Assembly: GCA_020692245.1 (NCBI GenBank)
Contig: JAIMKT010000012.1
Coordinates: 27,487-74,490, forward strand
Length of the DNA stretch: 47,004 bases
Source: Microcoleus sp. GA_180221_E-2-1-MAG-45_12
GTDB lineage: Bacteria > Cyanobacteriota > Cyanobacteriia > Cyanobacteriales > JAAUUE01
Direction: 5' to 3'
Part shown: in pieces, positions 28,085-36,171 of the stretch
Layout: every line of letters starts with the position of its first letter
How positions within the stretch are numbered: position 1 is the first letter of the stretch
Made by a program: the position numbers and the translations under genes
Notes under the pieces: model-generated
Told to the model about the DNA's origin: nothing
Seen by the model: only the letters and a program-made list of their open reading frames with translations
Databases searched by the model: none

Positions 28085-29113
28085 CTACTCCCTTGGTAAA
28101 CCCGATGGGCTAGATGATGGATTAGGTGAGTTGGGCGAATCGGTTGTATCGGTTGAATTAGGTTGAGCCGACGCATCCGGGGAACTAGAGGGGGATGGTG
28201 GGGTGTCTTCAGGCAGAGGAGTTATGGCAAAATTCATCCGCACCAAACCGCCCGGAGCCACCCGAACCAGACGAGACTGGCTGTTGCGCTCAATAAATCG
28301 GGTATTCTCCGCAATTTCATAGCCGGGAACACTGGTAAGATCAAGAACCCCAGTACGATCGCCAGAAATCACGCCACCTAGGGAGAATAAACCCTTTTCA
28401 TCGGTGGTGATCCGGTTGCCATCGTCCATGAAAATCACCGCATTGGGCATCCCTTCTTCCTCCGGCTGCTGTTCCCCGTCTCCGTTTTTATCGATAAAGA
28501 CCCGCCCGATGATCGTCCCACAATCGGAGAGAATTCCCGGACGGATGCGGACTAGATGGGTTGCTGTGTTACTGCGAGATTCCTGGGCAAGGTTTCTGCC
28601 ACTCCCCCGGACAGCATCAGGGGTAATTACTGCCCCATAGACCACATTCAGGGCTTCGCCGGGAGCTAGGGATGGAAAGTTAAAAGAGACGTTCTGCCCC
28701 GATCGCACTGCCCCAGTCAAGCTAGTTGGAATAGTCGAAGTCCCCGTAGTCACAGAAGCTTGAGTGAGAGTACTGACATAGTTAATCCCCAGAGGCAGGA
28801 TATCCGTGATTAAAATATTATTAGCAGTGATTTCTCCGGTGTTTTTGAGGGTTAGGCGGTAAATAATTGTATCCCCCGGTTCGGCGGCGGCTCGATCGCC
28901 ACTTTTCACGAGTTCTAAACGGGGACGTACCACATTGGCAACGGTTTGATTGGAATTGACTGGAACTTCAAGGTTGTTGGCAGTCCCAGAGGCGGTGTTG
29001 ATAATATCTGTGGCTGTCACCAAAGAAGCCATGCTGAAGGCAAATCCGACCGCTAAAGGCGATACAACCCATTTGGTATTGCACCCCAGCCGTCGAAGAA
29101 AAAACAGGAGCAT
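28085..29113 (-). CDS. Secreted DUF11/SdrD-B-like protein
   Basis: 342 residues. A hydrophobic signal (about 16-36) precedes one DUF11 domain (about 66-165; RLELVKSGDRAAAEPGDTI). An SdrD-B/carboxypeptidase-regulatory-like domain follows (about 195-300) with GRVFIDKNGDGEQQPEEEG, an EF-hand-like loop that may bind calcium. The C-terminal 40 residues are a P/S/N-rich disordered tail. It is the first gene of the DUF11/barrel unit, ending five bases before the barrel gene starts. Such proteins are extracellular building blocks; partner and target are unknown. Confidence 0.82.
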   Translation of the reverse strand: MLLFFLRRLGCNTKWVVSPLAVGFAFSMASLVTATDIINTASGTANNLEVPVNSNQTVANVVRPRLELVKSGDRAAAEPGDTIIYRLTLKNTGEITANNILITDILPLGINYVSTLTQASVTTGTSTIPTSLTGAVRSGQNVSFNFPSLAPGEALNVVYGAVITPDAVRGSGRNLAQESRSNTATHLVRIRPGILSDCGTIIGRVFIDKNGDGEQQPEEEGMPNAVIFMDDGNRITTDEKGLFSLGGVISGDRTGVLDLTSVPGYEIAENTRFIERNSQSRLVRVAPGGLVRMNFAITPLPEDTPPSPSSSPDASAQPNSTDTTDSPNSPNPSSSPSGLPRE

Positions 29114-29428
29114 TATGATTATTTAATTCCTTATTAGTTAGAGTGGCACTTATAGTAGAAGCCCTGACGGGAAATGCTGAATTTGAGAATATGAATTATT
29201 GAGTTAATGACTACCCAGGGAGATGAGGTACAGGTGCATTCACCAGCCCATCTATAAAAATAATTACTTTTGGTAGTTTGTCATCCGCAATAATACGCAA
29301 ATATTTTATCTCTAGGTTTCGATCGAATAAACCTTTTGCAGAGAATACTATCAGTATTTTTGATAATGTGTCACTTTTTTGGGGAATTTAGTTTGCTTTT
29401 CTTTAAGTTACTTAAATTTTCGTTGATT
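29114..29428. other. Spacer upstream of the DUF11 operon
   Basis: A 315-base AT-rich spacer on the minus-strand path between the WGR gene and the DUF11 operon. It should hold the operon promoter. No open frame, RNA gene or clear repeat was recognised. Confidence 0.45.
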
Positions 29429-30841
29429 TTACAGGGCTAATTTTTTGATCTCGCCGAACGCCCGATAGAAATCACCATGGTTAGCGGGTTGAATTTCTTC
29501 CACCATGTACTTCGCCCCCAACTCCCTTAACTGGCGGGGAAACTGGACTTTCCATTCTGGATTAAAACCCGGTGAAATCACCCGTACCCGGAGCTTACTG
29601 CCCACTGCAAAACATTCCACCATCACCCCAGTGTTCGTATCCGTCGTGGTTTCTAGGGTAGTAGCAGGGCTGAAGACAACTCCTCTGGTGGGAGCCTTGA
29701 GATCCACAGCCTTGGGTACAACTCCCTCCTGGGCGGCGGCTATCGCTTGGGAGCTGACATCAATACAGGCTAGATAACCATTGCTGGTGACAATATAAAT
29801 CCGATCCTGCCAAAATTGCATTGAGAGGGCAGTACCACAGCCAGTGCCTAGCTTCCAGAGGCGATCGCCCTGTTGGTTGAAACAATAGATAGAAGAATAG
29901 CTATCTCCAGCAAAAACATACTCCCCTCCGGCGGCACAGGAAAATACCGCAGCATCACATTTGTATACGGCTCCCACGGTTCCAGTTTTCGTGAAAGCAT
30001 GGATTTTCTGCCCCCCAGACCCTGCATAAACTGTATCAGCTTCTTGCCAACCAAAGAGTACGCCTCCCTTTGTCGGTTGCTGCCACACTACCCTGCCGCT
30101 CGGATCATACATGGTGACACCGTTGCGATGCCCGTGATAGAAACCTTGGCGATCGCTCCGCACCATCCAGCCCGCCTCCCCCGGACTAAGCCTTGTCCAT
30201 TGGGTTTCTCCTTCTGGATCAATCACGGTCAAGCCACCCTTATCATCGGAAACTGCCAGCGTGCCATCATAAATATCCAACCAATAAATATCTACGGATT
30301 CTTCGATTTCGTAAGCTATATGAGGTATTTTGGCATTGAGGTTATAGACATTGCCATCATCACAACCTGCGTAGAGCCAGCGATCGTCACTAACAATACA
30401 CTTCACTCCTTCCGGTAGTTGGTACTGGGTAATCACCGCCCCTTGAGGGTTTAGGGCAAACACTTTTCCCTGTTGATTGCCGACCCAACAGCGCTGATCA
30501 TCAATAAAAATCCCAAAGGCAGAGTCTCCAGAGGCAAATTTCCACAGTAGGGGGGAAGGTTTGGCAGTAGAAGGGGAACTAGTAATGGCTCGGCGGGTAA
30601 TGGGGCGCTTCGATCGACCTCCCATGACTGCTGCTTCATAACCTTTACGTTGCTTTTCTTTGATTTTCTTTTGGGCTTCGGCGGCGGCTTTTTCTGGGGT
30701 CGGGTAGGTGGTGGTTTTGCTCTGCCCCGGATCGCCAATTCTGCCGTAGCGAATGGTTAACTCACAGTCAGCAAGGGTGACTTCATAAAATTTGTGGGCA
30801 TCCGCATCTGATAATTCTAGATAGGTTTTCTCGATCGTCAT
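29429..30841 (-). CDS. WGR domain plus PQQ-like beta-propeller protein
   Basis: 470 residues. The N-terminal WGR domain (about 1-75) has the core RYGRIGDPGQSKTTTY. A basic linker leads to a seven- or eight-bladed PQQ/WD-like propeller (about 100-450) with blade motifs such as WVGNQQGKVFALNPQG, YAGCDDGNVYNLN and YIVTSNGYLACID. WGR domains occur in PARPs and in bacterial proteins tied to nucleic-acid processes; the propeller is probably a protein-interaction platform. No signal peptide, so it is cytoplasmic, unlike PQQ enzymes. No usual partner (MoxR, vWA or SWIM) is adjacent. The molecular role is unknown. Confidence 0.83.
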   Translation of the reverse strand: MTIEKTYLELSDADAHKFYEVTLADCELTIRYGRIGDPGQSKTTTYPTPEKAAAEAQKKIKEKQRKGYEAAVMGGRSKRPITRRAITSSPSTAKPSPLLWKFASGDSAFGIFIDDQRCWVGNQQGKVFALNPQGAVITQYQLPEGVKCIVSDDRWLYAGCDDGNVYNLNAKIPHIAYEIEESVDIYWLDIYDGTLAVSDDKGGLTVIDPEGETQWTRLSPGEAGWMVRSDRQGFYHGHRNGVTMYDPSGRVVWQQPTKGGVLFGWQEADTVYAGSGGQKIHAFTKTGTVGAVYKCDAAVFSCAAGGEYVFAGDSYSSIYCFNQQGDRLWKLGTGCGTALSMQFWQDRIYIVTSNGYLACIDVSSQAIAAAQEGVVPKAVDLKAPTRGVVFSPATTLETTTDTNTGVMVECFAVGSKLRVRVISPGFNPEWKVQFPRQLRELGAKYMVEEIQPANHGDFYRAFGEIKKLAL

Positions 30842-31038
30842 ACTTCTCTATCTCCTTGATCTGCTCCTGCTATTAATATTCCCATATTTGAAAGGTATTG
30901 GTAGAAGAACCAGAGAAACTCCATATTATTAGGAAATTAGATCACTGGTTGAGAGAATACATCTCAAGTAACCTATGATGTTTTATGGATACCATGAGAA
31001 ATAGTTAAGTTTATTGATCACTAGAGGATTAGTTACCA

Positions 31039-31383
31039 ATGAATGATAATTCTGATGATTACGGCAAGGAGTATAAAGAATCATCCTTTTGGGAGAAGAT
31101 CAAAACCTACGCTATTGATGCTGGGAAAGATGTCATTGCAAAAGCTCTCACTCTCTATTACTGCCTCCTTGATGCTGATACTCCTGTTTGGGCAAAAACT
31201 GTGATCGTTGGTGCGCTCGGTTATTTCATTGTCCCATTCGATGCCATTCCCGACATCACTCCTGTTGTTGGTTACAGCGATGATCTCGGAGCATTAGTCT
31301 CGGCTCTGGCAATTGTTGCTGCTCACATCAAACCAGAACATAAGACAAAAGCTCAAGAAAAATTAAAAGTTTGGTTTGGCTAA
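31039..31383 (+). CDS. YkvA-family (DUF1232) membrane protein
   Basis: A 114-residue protein with the DUF1232 core GYFIVPFDAIPDITPVVGYSDD, preceded by a hydrophobic helix and followed by another (ALVSALAIVAAHI). The family is small membrane-associated proteins of unknown function, widespread in bacteria and often near stress genes. It ends 22 bases before the GTPase gene on the same strand, so the two are probably cotranscribed. Its codon use is more AT-rich than that of nearby housekeeping genes. Confidence 0.85.
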   Translation: MNDNSDDYGKEYKESSFWEKIKTYAIDAGKDVIAKALTLYYCLLDADTPVWAKTVIVGALGYFIVPFDAIPDITPVVGYSDDLGALVSALAIVAAHIKPEHKTKAQEKLKVWFG

Positions 31384-31405
31384 TTAACTATTTAGAGGTA
31401 GGGTA

Positions 31406-32512
31406 ATGACGGTGCCAGAAGATTTCAATTTTGAAGATGTAGTGAAAAAGTCTCTTAATGAGGCTCTAAGAGAACGTGGTCACGTCAATATTTTAATTGC
31501 TGGGCGGACTGGTGTTGGCAAGAGTACACTGATTAATGCTGTCTTTCAAGGAAATTTTGCTACAACTGGGCAAGGTCGTCCTGTTAGCAAAGAGACGAGG
31601 GAATATAAAAAAGAAGGAATACCTCTTTCTATTTTTGATACTCGTGGACTCGAAATGGCAGACTTTTCTGAAACTCTAGGAGAACTAGAAAAAATTGTTA
31701 GTGAACGAGCAAGAACTAACGACTCAAATCAACACATCCATGTTGCATGGGTTTGTATAAGCGAAGGCTCTCGGCGTGTTGAGCGAGCAGAAGAAGAACT
31801 TGTAAAAATGTTAGAAGACCGTAATATCCCTGTTATTGCAGTTATTACAAAAGCAAACGCTGACAAAGGGTTTCGGACTGAAGTTATTAAACTACTTCCA
31901 ACTGTAAGAAATGCTGTTCGAGTTAGAGCAATTGAAGAAGAACTAGATGGAGGGATTGTTCTTCCTTCAATGGGACTGCGTGATCTTATAGACTTAACAA
32001 TGCAAGTTGTTCCAGAAGGGTTGAAAAGAGCTTTTACAGCCGTACAAAAGATAGATATCGAACTAAAAAAAACACAATCTCGTTTAATAGTAACAGGAGC
32101 AGCAGCTAGCGCGGCAGGAATGGCAGCAGTCCCAATTCCATTTTCTGATGCTGTTGCGATCGTACCAATTCAAGTTGGAATGCTTGCTGGCATTTCAGCG
32201 ACTTTTGGCTTATCGGTTGATAAAAGTTTTCTTACCACAGTGGTAGGGAGTATTATTGCTGGAGCAGGAGGAACTCTTGCTGGACGGGCAATTGCCTCTG
32301 GACTTCTCAAGCTGATTCCCGGTGCTGGTTCTGTAGCTGGTGGCGCTATTGCCGCAGGTACTGCGATAGCCCTTACTACAACGCTGGGGGAAATATATAT
32401 TAAAGTGATAGAAATGTTGTTTACCCAGAATAATGGTGAACAACCTACACAAACGGAAGTTGCCGATGCTTTCAAGAAAGAGTGTTCACAGCTTGCTATT
32501 AGAAAAAATTAG
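31406..32512 (+). CDS. Era/dynamin-like GTPase with DUF697-type membrane domain
   Basis: 368 residues. The G1 loop is GRTGVGKST (residues 33-41), G3 is DTRGLE and G4 is TKAN, giving a complete GTP-binding core (about 25-205) of the Era/YcjX-like class. The C-terminal part (about 225-350) is rich in Gly and Ala helices (VTGAAASAAGMAAVPIP, IIAGAGGTLAG), matching DUF697/YcjF-like membrane-interaction regions. It probably acts at the inner membrane with the YkvA-like protein encoded 22 bases upstream. The gene is AT-rich. Physiological role unknown; membrane maintenance under stress is inference. Confidence 0.85.
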   Translation: MTVPEDFNFEDVVKKSLNEALRERGHVNILIAGRTGVGKSTLINAVFQGNFATTGQGRPVSKETREYKKEGIPLSIFDTRGLEMADFSETLGELEKIVSERARTNDSNQHIHVAWVCISEGSRRVERAEEELVKMLEDRNIPVIAVITKANADKGFRTEVIKLLPTVRNAVRVRAIEEELDGGIVLPSMGLRDLIDLTMQVVPEGLKRAFTAVQKIDIELKKTQSRLIVTGAAASAAGMAAVPIPFSDAVAIVPIQVGMLAGISATFGLSVDKSFLTTVVGSIIAGAGGTLAGRAIASGLLKLIPGAGSVAGGAIAAGTAIALTTTLGEIYIKVIEMLFTQNNGEQPTQTEVADAFKKECSQLAIRKN

Positions 32513-32537
32513 TGACACATGACTATAATCTTTGCCT

Positions 32538-32855
32538 ATGATGCCTGTACAGACAAAAAATCAAGTAGTAGCTCTCCTCCAAGAATATCAACAGGAACTA
32601 CACCATTTTGGAGTTAGTCGATGCGGCATTTTTGGCTCCTTTGTTCGTGATCAAGATATTCACGATCGCAGTGATGTTGCTATTTTAGTTACCTTTAAGC
32701 CAGACCAGAAAACCTTTGATAACTTTATCCATTTATCTTTTTTTCTAGAAGACCTATTTGGCAGAGCCGTTGATATTGTCACCGTTGAATCCCTAAGTCC
32801 TTACCTTGGTTTGCATATTTTGGATGAGGTAGAATACGTCTCGATCGGCTCGTGA
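32538..32855 (+). CDS. Nucleotidyltransferase-fold protein, probably inactive (MNT-like)
   Basis: About 105 residues with the minimal nucleotidyltransferase fold. The motif CGIFGSFVRDQDIHDRSDVAIL contains Gly33-Ser34 and Asp46. Active members have GSx(10)DxD, but here the second Asp is Ala48, so metal-dependent catalysis is doubtful. In toxin-antitoxin pairs this fold is MntA, usually beside a HEPN toxin. No HEPN gene is adjacent, as the next gene is rfbD on the other strand. It lies 25 bases after the GTPase. I start at ATG 32538, since the upstream TTG has no clear ribosome site. Confidence 0.72.
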   Translation: MMPVQTKNQVVALLQEYQQELHHFGVSRCGIFGSFVRDQDIHDRSDVAILVTFKPDQKTFDNFIHLSFFLEDLFGRAVDIVTVESLSPYLGLHILDEVEYVSIGS

Positions 32856-32933
32856 GTAGTAACAATCGAGGAATTATAAAATTACTCTAATTCTTTCCCG
32901 AAACGATCGACAGAAACTTCCTGCCATTCTACC

Positions 32934-33812
32934 CTATAGATTTTGCAACTCTTTTAACATCTTCACTAAGCTCGATCGCCAGTGGGGAGGATAACTATCT
33001 AGGTACGATCGAATTTTGGCAGTAGCTAAAACTGAGTAGGGGGGTCGGTGGGCGGGGGTCGGATATTCTGGGGTAGTAATGGGGATGACTTCTTGAATTT
33101 GTAAGGGAAAATTTAATTGTCTAGCTTCAGCAAAGATTGCCACAGCAAAATCGTACCAGCTACAAACTCCAATATTTGTATAGTGATAAATTCCTGTCAT
33201 TTCTGGAGTTAATTGAGGCAAAATTTGTTTAATCACCCTAGCTAAATCCGCCGCCCAAGTGGGACTCCCGACTTGATCATAAACTACCTTGACTACCTCT
33301 CGATCTTTCCCTAGTCTGAGCATGGTTTTGACAAAATTAGCCTTACCATAGCTGCCATAAACCCAAGCAGTACGAATAATCACAGAGCGACTGCAATGGG
33401 CTTGAATGGCGAGTTCTCCTGCCAATTTTGTGCTGCCGTAGGTACTCAGAGGATTAGTCGGCTGATCTTCTTGGTAAGGTTGGTTACTCGTGCCATCAAA
33501 AACATAATCCGTAGAAATATGAATCAAGTAAGCTCCCAATTGTTCACAGGCTTGGGCAAGGTACTGGGGAGCAGTTTCATTCCCTAACCTTGCTAATTCT
33601 GGCTCCTTTTCTGCCAAATCTACCGCCGTATAAGCCGCCGCATTTATCACAATTTCTGGTTGAATTTCCAGCACCAAATCCCGGAGTTTTTCTGGCTCAT
33701 AGAGGTCTATTTGGGGACGACTAACTGTTACTAAATTAGGATAATTTATCAGAGATTTTTGAATTTCTGTACCGAGTTGTCCACTACCACCAATTAAGAG
33801 AATTTTTTGCAT
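32934..33812 (-). CDS. rfbD: dTDP-4-dehydrorhamnose reductase
   Basis: 292 residues. A Rossmann NAD(P)-binding loop GGSGQLGTE (8-16) opens the protein, and the extended SDR catalytic pair is in STYGSTKLAGE (Tyr and Lys). HISTDYVFDG and EVIPITTPEYPTPAHRPP are RfbD/RmlD signatures. It reduces dTDP-4-dehydro-L-rhamnose to dTDP-L-rhamnose, the last step of the pathway. rfbC lies in the same cluster, while rfbA and rfbB are not in the window. It ends the minus-strand glycan cluster. Confidence 0.95.
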   Translation of the reverse strand: MQKILLIGGSGQLGTEIQKSLINYPNLVTVSRPQIDLYEPEKLRDLVLEIQPEIVINAAAYTAVDLAEKEPELARLGNETAPQYLAQACEQLGAYLIHISTDYVFDGTSNQPYQEDQPTNPLSTYGSTKLAGELAIQAHCSRSVIIRTAWVYGSYGKANFVKTMLRLGKDREVVKVVYDQVGSPTWAADLARVIKQILPQLTPEMTGIYHYTNIGVCSWYDFAVAIFAEARQLNFPLQIQEVIPITTPEYPTPAHRPPYSVLATAKIRSYLDSYPPHWRSSLVKMLKELQNL

Positions 33813-33847
33813 AGTTTATTTATTTAGTATTAGATTTAGGATTAGAT

Positions 33848-34609
33848 TCATGGATGAGATTGCTGATCAAATAAGGTTTTAGCATATTCATAAAGCTCTA
33901 AATCCCAAGGATTACATTTAGCCACAAAATCAATTTCTGACTGGACTAACCTCACTTTATCTTTGCCAATATTTTCGGGAATATAATCAACTCTCTGCCA
34001 TTGCAATACTTTTCTACACAAAGCCAGACTACCATCAAAATCTTCTTGAATCCCCACAACACTAAAATACTGGCGCAGATTTTCCTTGGCTTGGTTGAAT
34101 AGCGATCGATCGCATTCCCCGTAACTAACCCCGGCTTGTCCTAGTTGTTGCTGGAGCCAATCCCCAGACAGATAGCGGGTTTGATGATTATCGGTTGGGA
34201 TGGGTTGCAGATTTGTGATGAGTTCCCGGAGGCTGAGATATTGGGATTCTTGGTGATATTTGGCATCTTTGACCCGTTGCTGATGATAGTACCAAGAAAT
34301 GACTCGATCGACGGGATGACGCAGAAAGGTCATATATTTTAATTCCCTGCCCAAAATTTCATGCAACCCAAAACCCACATGCCCCAAGATTAATTTTACT
34401 TCGGGTTTTAGTGGTGAATCTAGTTGATTTGATTCTTGATTTAATCTCAGTTTTAGTCGATCGATATGTGCCGATAATGTTGCTGCCCCCACCCCAATAT
34501 ATGCAGAAAAAATATGCTCTTCCCCATACTGTTGCTGGATGATCTGCCGGAGTGTCGTCCCCGCCGTTTTGGGAATATGCATGAAGAAGATTAGCTCATT
34601 ACTACCCAT
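33848..34609 (-). CDS. Sulfotransferase family 2-type protein (Stf-1)
   Basis: 253 residues. HIPKTAGTT (11-19) is the PAPS 5'-phosphosulfate loop typical of carbohydrate and heparan-type sulfotransferases, and FLRHPVDRVISWYYH forms the 3'-phosphate site. It would transfer sulfate from PAPS to a glycan hydroxyl or amine. No signal peptide, so it acts in the cytoplasm before export. It lies between rfbD and an Rpn-family nuclease gene in the glycan cluster and is one of four sulfotransferase-fold genes here. The acceptor sugar cannot be read from sequence. Confidence 0.88.
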   Translation of the reverse strand: MGSNELIFFMHIPKTAGTTLRQIIQQQYGEEHIFSAYIGVGAATLSAHIDRLKLRLNQESNQLDSPLKPEVKLILGHVGFGLHEILGRELKYMTFLRHPVDRVISWYYHQQRVKDAKYHQESQYLSLRELITNLQPIPTDNHQTRYLSGDWLQQQLGQAGVSYGECDRSLFNQAKENLRQYFSVVGIQEDFDGSLALCRKVLQWQRVDYIPENIGKDKVRLVQSEIDFVAKCNPWDLELYEYAKTLFDQQSHP

Positions 34610-34702
34610 ATAATCCCTAGAGTTTAGCTATCAAGACAAATTAGATGTATAAATGATTGGAAGGCTTGGCTTAATTAACAAAATCCCCAGAATAAAAAAT
34701 GT

Positions 34703-35539
34703 CTATTGGTTTAAGGACAATTGTTGAATTTGCTCCAGAGAAAGTCCAGTAAGTTGATGAATCAAATCTATAGAAATGCCGGAACGAAGCATATTAATAG
34801 CAATTTGATTAGTAGCCTCAACTTGACCTCTAGCTAACCCCTCAGCTAACCCCTCAGCCAATCCCTCAGCTAACCCCTCAGCTTTACCTTCAGCCTTGCC
34901 TTCAGCCTTGCCTTCCAACAAAATCTCTTGATAAGTAACTGATTCTTTCATGATTTCTCTCCTCAGTAATCTTTGTAATATTTCCTTTCCTAATGCTAAC
35001 CCAGAAATAACATAGGTAGCTGCTGCAAGATTTGCTTGAATTTCTTTATTGGTAATTGCTTCAATTTGCTTAACGACTTGCTTTAGTTCTTCCTCTGGAT
35101 TGTTGGTTTGACCTAGAGCTACAAAAGGCAATAGTCCTTGATATTGTTGGAGGATTTGGGGTGATTGTTCCCAGAGCCTGATGACTTGGAATTGGTGGTT
35201 GGTTAGCTCTGAGGCATAACTGGTTTGGGATGCCAGAGGAGAATTAGTTGGTCTAAGGTAAATTACAGTTTGATAAATTTGCTTGGTGGGAAATTTGCGC
35301 CGGATCCTGACCCAATAATCAAGCATCCGCAAGGCCATATTTTCATCGGTGGTAGTTTGAAATTCTAGATGGAGGATAATTTCTGCCGATTCTAAAAAGA
35401 TTAAGGAGTCAGCCCGGATCGGTTCTGTAGAAAGTTCCGATGGCTTCAGTTCCGTGAGAGGAATGGGTGTCCCTAAAATCCAACTAGCAAAGTCGGCAGA
35501 AAAGTTTTCAGCCAAGAACTTACAGGTGTTGTCAAACAT
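34703..35539 (-). CDS. Rpn/PD-(D/E)XK family nuclease (DUF4351-like repeat tail)
   Basis: 278 residues. The N-terminus (about 1-130) matches the Rpn/PDDEXK_2 family common in cyanobacteria, with RADSLIFLE and LHLEFQTTTDE carrying the likely Asp/Glu-x-Gln active-site variant. The C-terminal region has a tandem EGxA run (seven EG(K/L)A units at about residues 210-237) and ends with a short helical tail. Rpn proteins promote recA-independent recombination and form mobile-like, rapidly copied families. The gene splits rfbC from rfbD and the last sulfotransferase. The 12-bp DNA repeat at 34829-34912 encodes the EGxA units. Confidence 0.85.
   Translation of the reverse strand: MFDNTCKFLAENFSADFASWILGTPIPLTELKPSELSTEPIRADSLIFLESAEIILHLEFQTTTDENMALRMLDYWVRIRRKFPTKQIYQTVIYLRPTNSPLASQTSYASELTNHQFQVIRLWEQSPQILQQYQGLLPFVALGQTNNPEEELKQVVKQIEAITNKEIQANLAAATYVISGLALGKEILQRLLRREIMKESVTYQEILLEGKAEGKAEGKAEGLAEGLAEGLAEGLARGQVEATNQIAINMLRSGISIDLIHQLTGLSLEQIQQLSLNQ
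34829..34912. repeat. 12-bp tandem repeat inside the Rpn gene
   Basis: Seven tandem 12-base units of the type CTCAGCTAACCC, with variants CTCAGCCAATCC and TTCAGCCTTGCC. On the minus strand they encode successive Glu-Gly-(Lys/Leu)-Ala. In-frame unit length allows copy-number change without frameshift. Confidence 0.9.
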
Positions 35540-35570
35540 TAAGGGATTTATTTGGGGATTTTATTATGCT

Positions 35571-35615
35571 GTTGAAACTGTTAAAACTGTTAAAACTATT
35601 AAAACTATTAAAACT
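35571..35615. repeat. 9-bp tandem repeat between rfbC and the Rpn gene
   Basis: Five tandem 9-base units GTTGAAACT, GTTAAAACT, GTTAAAACT, ATTAAAACT, ATTAAAACT, directly after the rfbC stop. It is AT-rich and non-coding on the strand used here. Confidence 0.85.
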
Positions 35616-35616
35616 A

Positions 35617-36162
35617 TTAATCGAATAGTTCTGCATCTTGCAACTTGGGAGCCTTTTCATCCTTTGCCGATAGAATTGGTTCCCCTTGGAGTTGCCAATC
35701 TATGGCTAGCTGAGGGTCATTCCAGAGAATGGCTCGATCGAACTCTGGGGCATAATAATTAGTCGCTTTATACATCACTTCTGCTACTTCTGAAAACACT
35801 ACAAAACCATGGCCAAAACCGGGGGGAATCCACAATTGGCGTTTATTAGTGGCGCTGAGAATACACCCTACAGACTGACCAAAAGTCGGGGAACTCCGGC
35901 GTAGATCCACTGCTACATCAAGAATCTCGCCTACCAAAGCCCGGACTAATTTTCCTTGGACAGCTTGGACTTGGTAATGAATCCCTCTAAGAACATTGCG
36001 GATCGATCGAGAGTGATTATCCTGAACAAATTCCACATCTAAACCAGTTTTTTCTTGGAAGCGGCGATGATTATAACTTTCCATAAAAAAGCCTCGATCG
36101 TCCCCAAAAACCTGTGGCTCAATAATTAAAACATCGGGAATTGGTGTAGATATAACTTGCAT
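35617..36162 (-). CDS. rfbC: dTDP-4-dehydrorhamnose 3,5-epimerase
   Basis: 181 residues, the normal RmlC length. FGDDRGFFMESYNHRRF, LRGIHYQ (catalytic His) and YKATNYYAPEFDRAILWNDP are RmlC signatures of a cupin-fold epimerase. It converts dTDP-4-dehydro-6-deoxyglucose to the L-lyxo form used by RfbD. It begins nine bases after the GT2 gene and is separated from rfbD by an Rpn gene and a sulfotransferase gene. Confidence 0.95.
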   Translation of the reverse strand: MQVISTPIPDVLIIEPQVFGDDRGFFMESYNHRRFQEKTGLDVEFVQDNHSRSIRNVLRGIHYQVQAVQGKLVRALVGEILDVAVDLRRSSPTFGQSVGCILSATNKRQLWIPPGFGHGFVVFSEVAEVMYKATNYYAPEFDRAILWNDPQLAIDWQLQGEPILSAKDEKAPKLQDAELFD

Positions 36163-36171
36163 AAAACCACC

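Noticed and set aside
35571-35615. Short CRISPR-like array
   Set aside because: The units are only 9 bases with no spacers; it is a simple tandem repeat.
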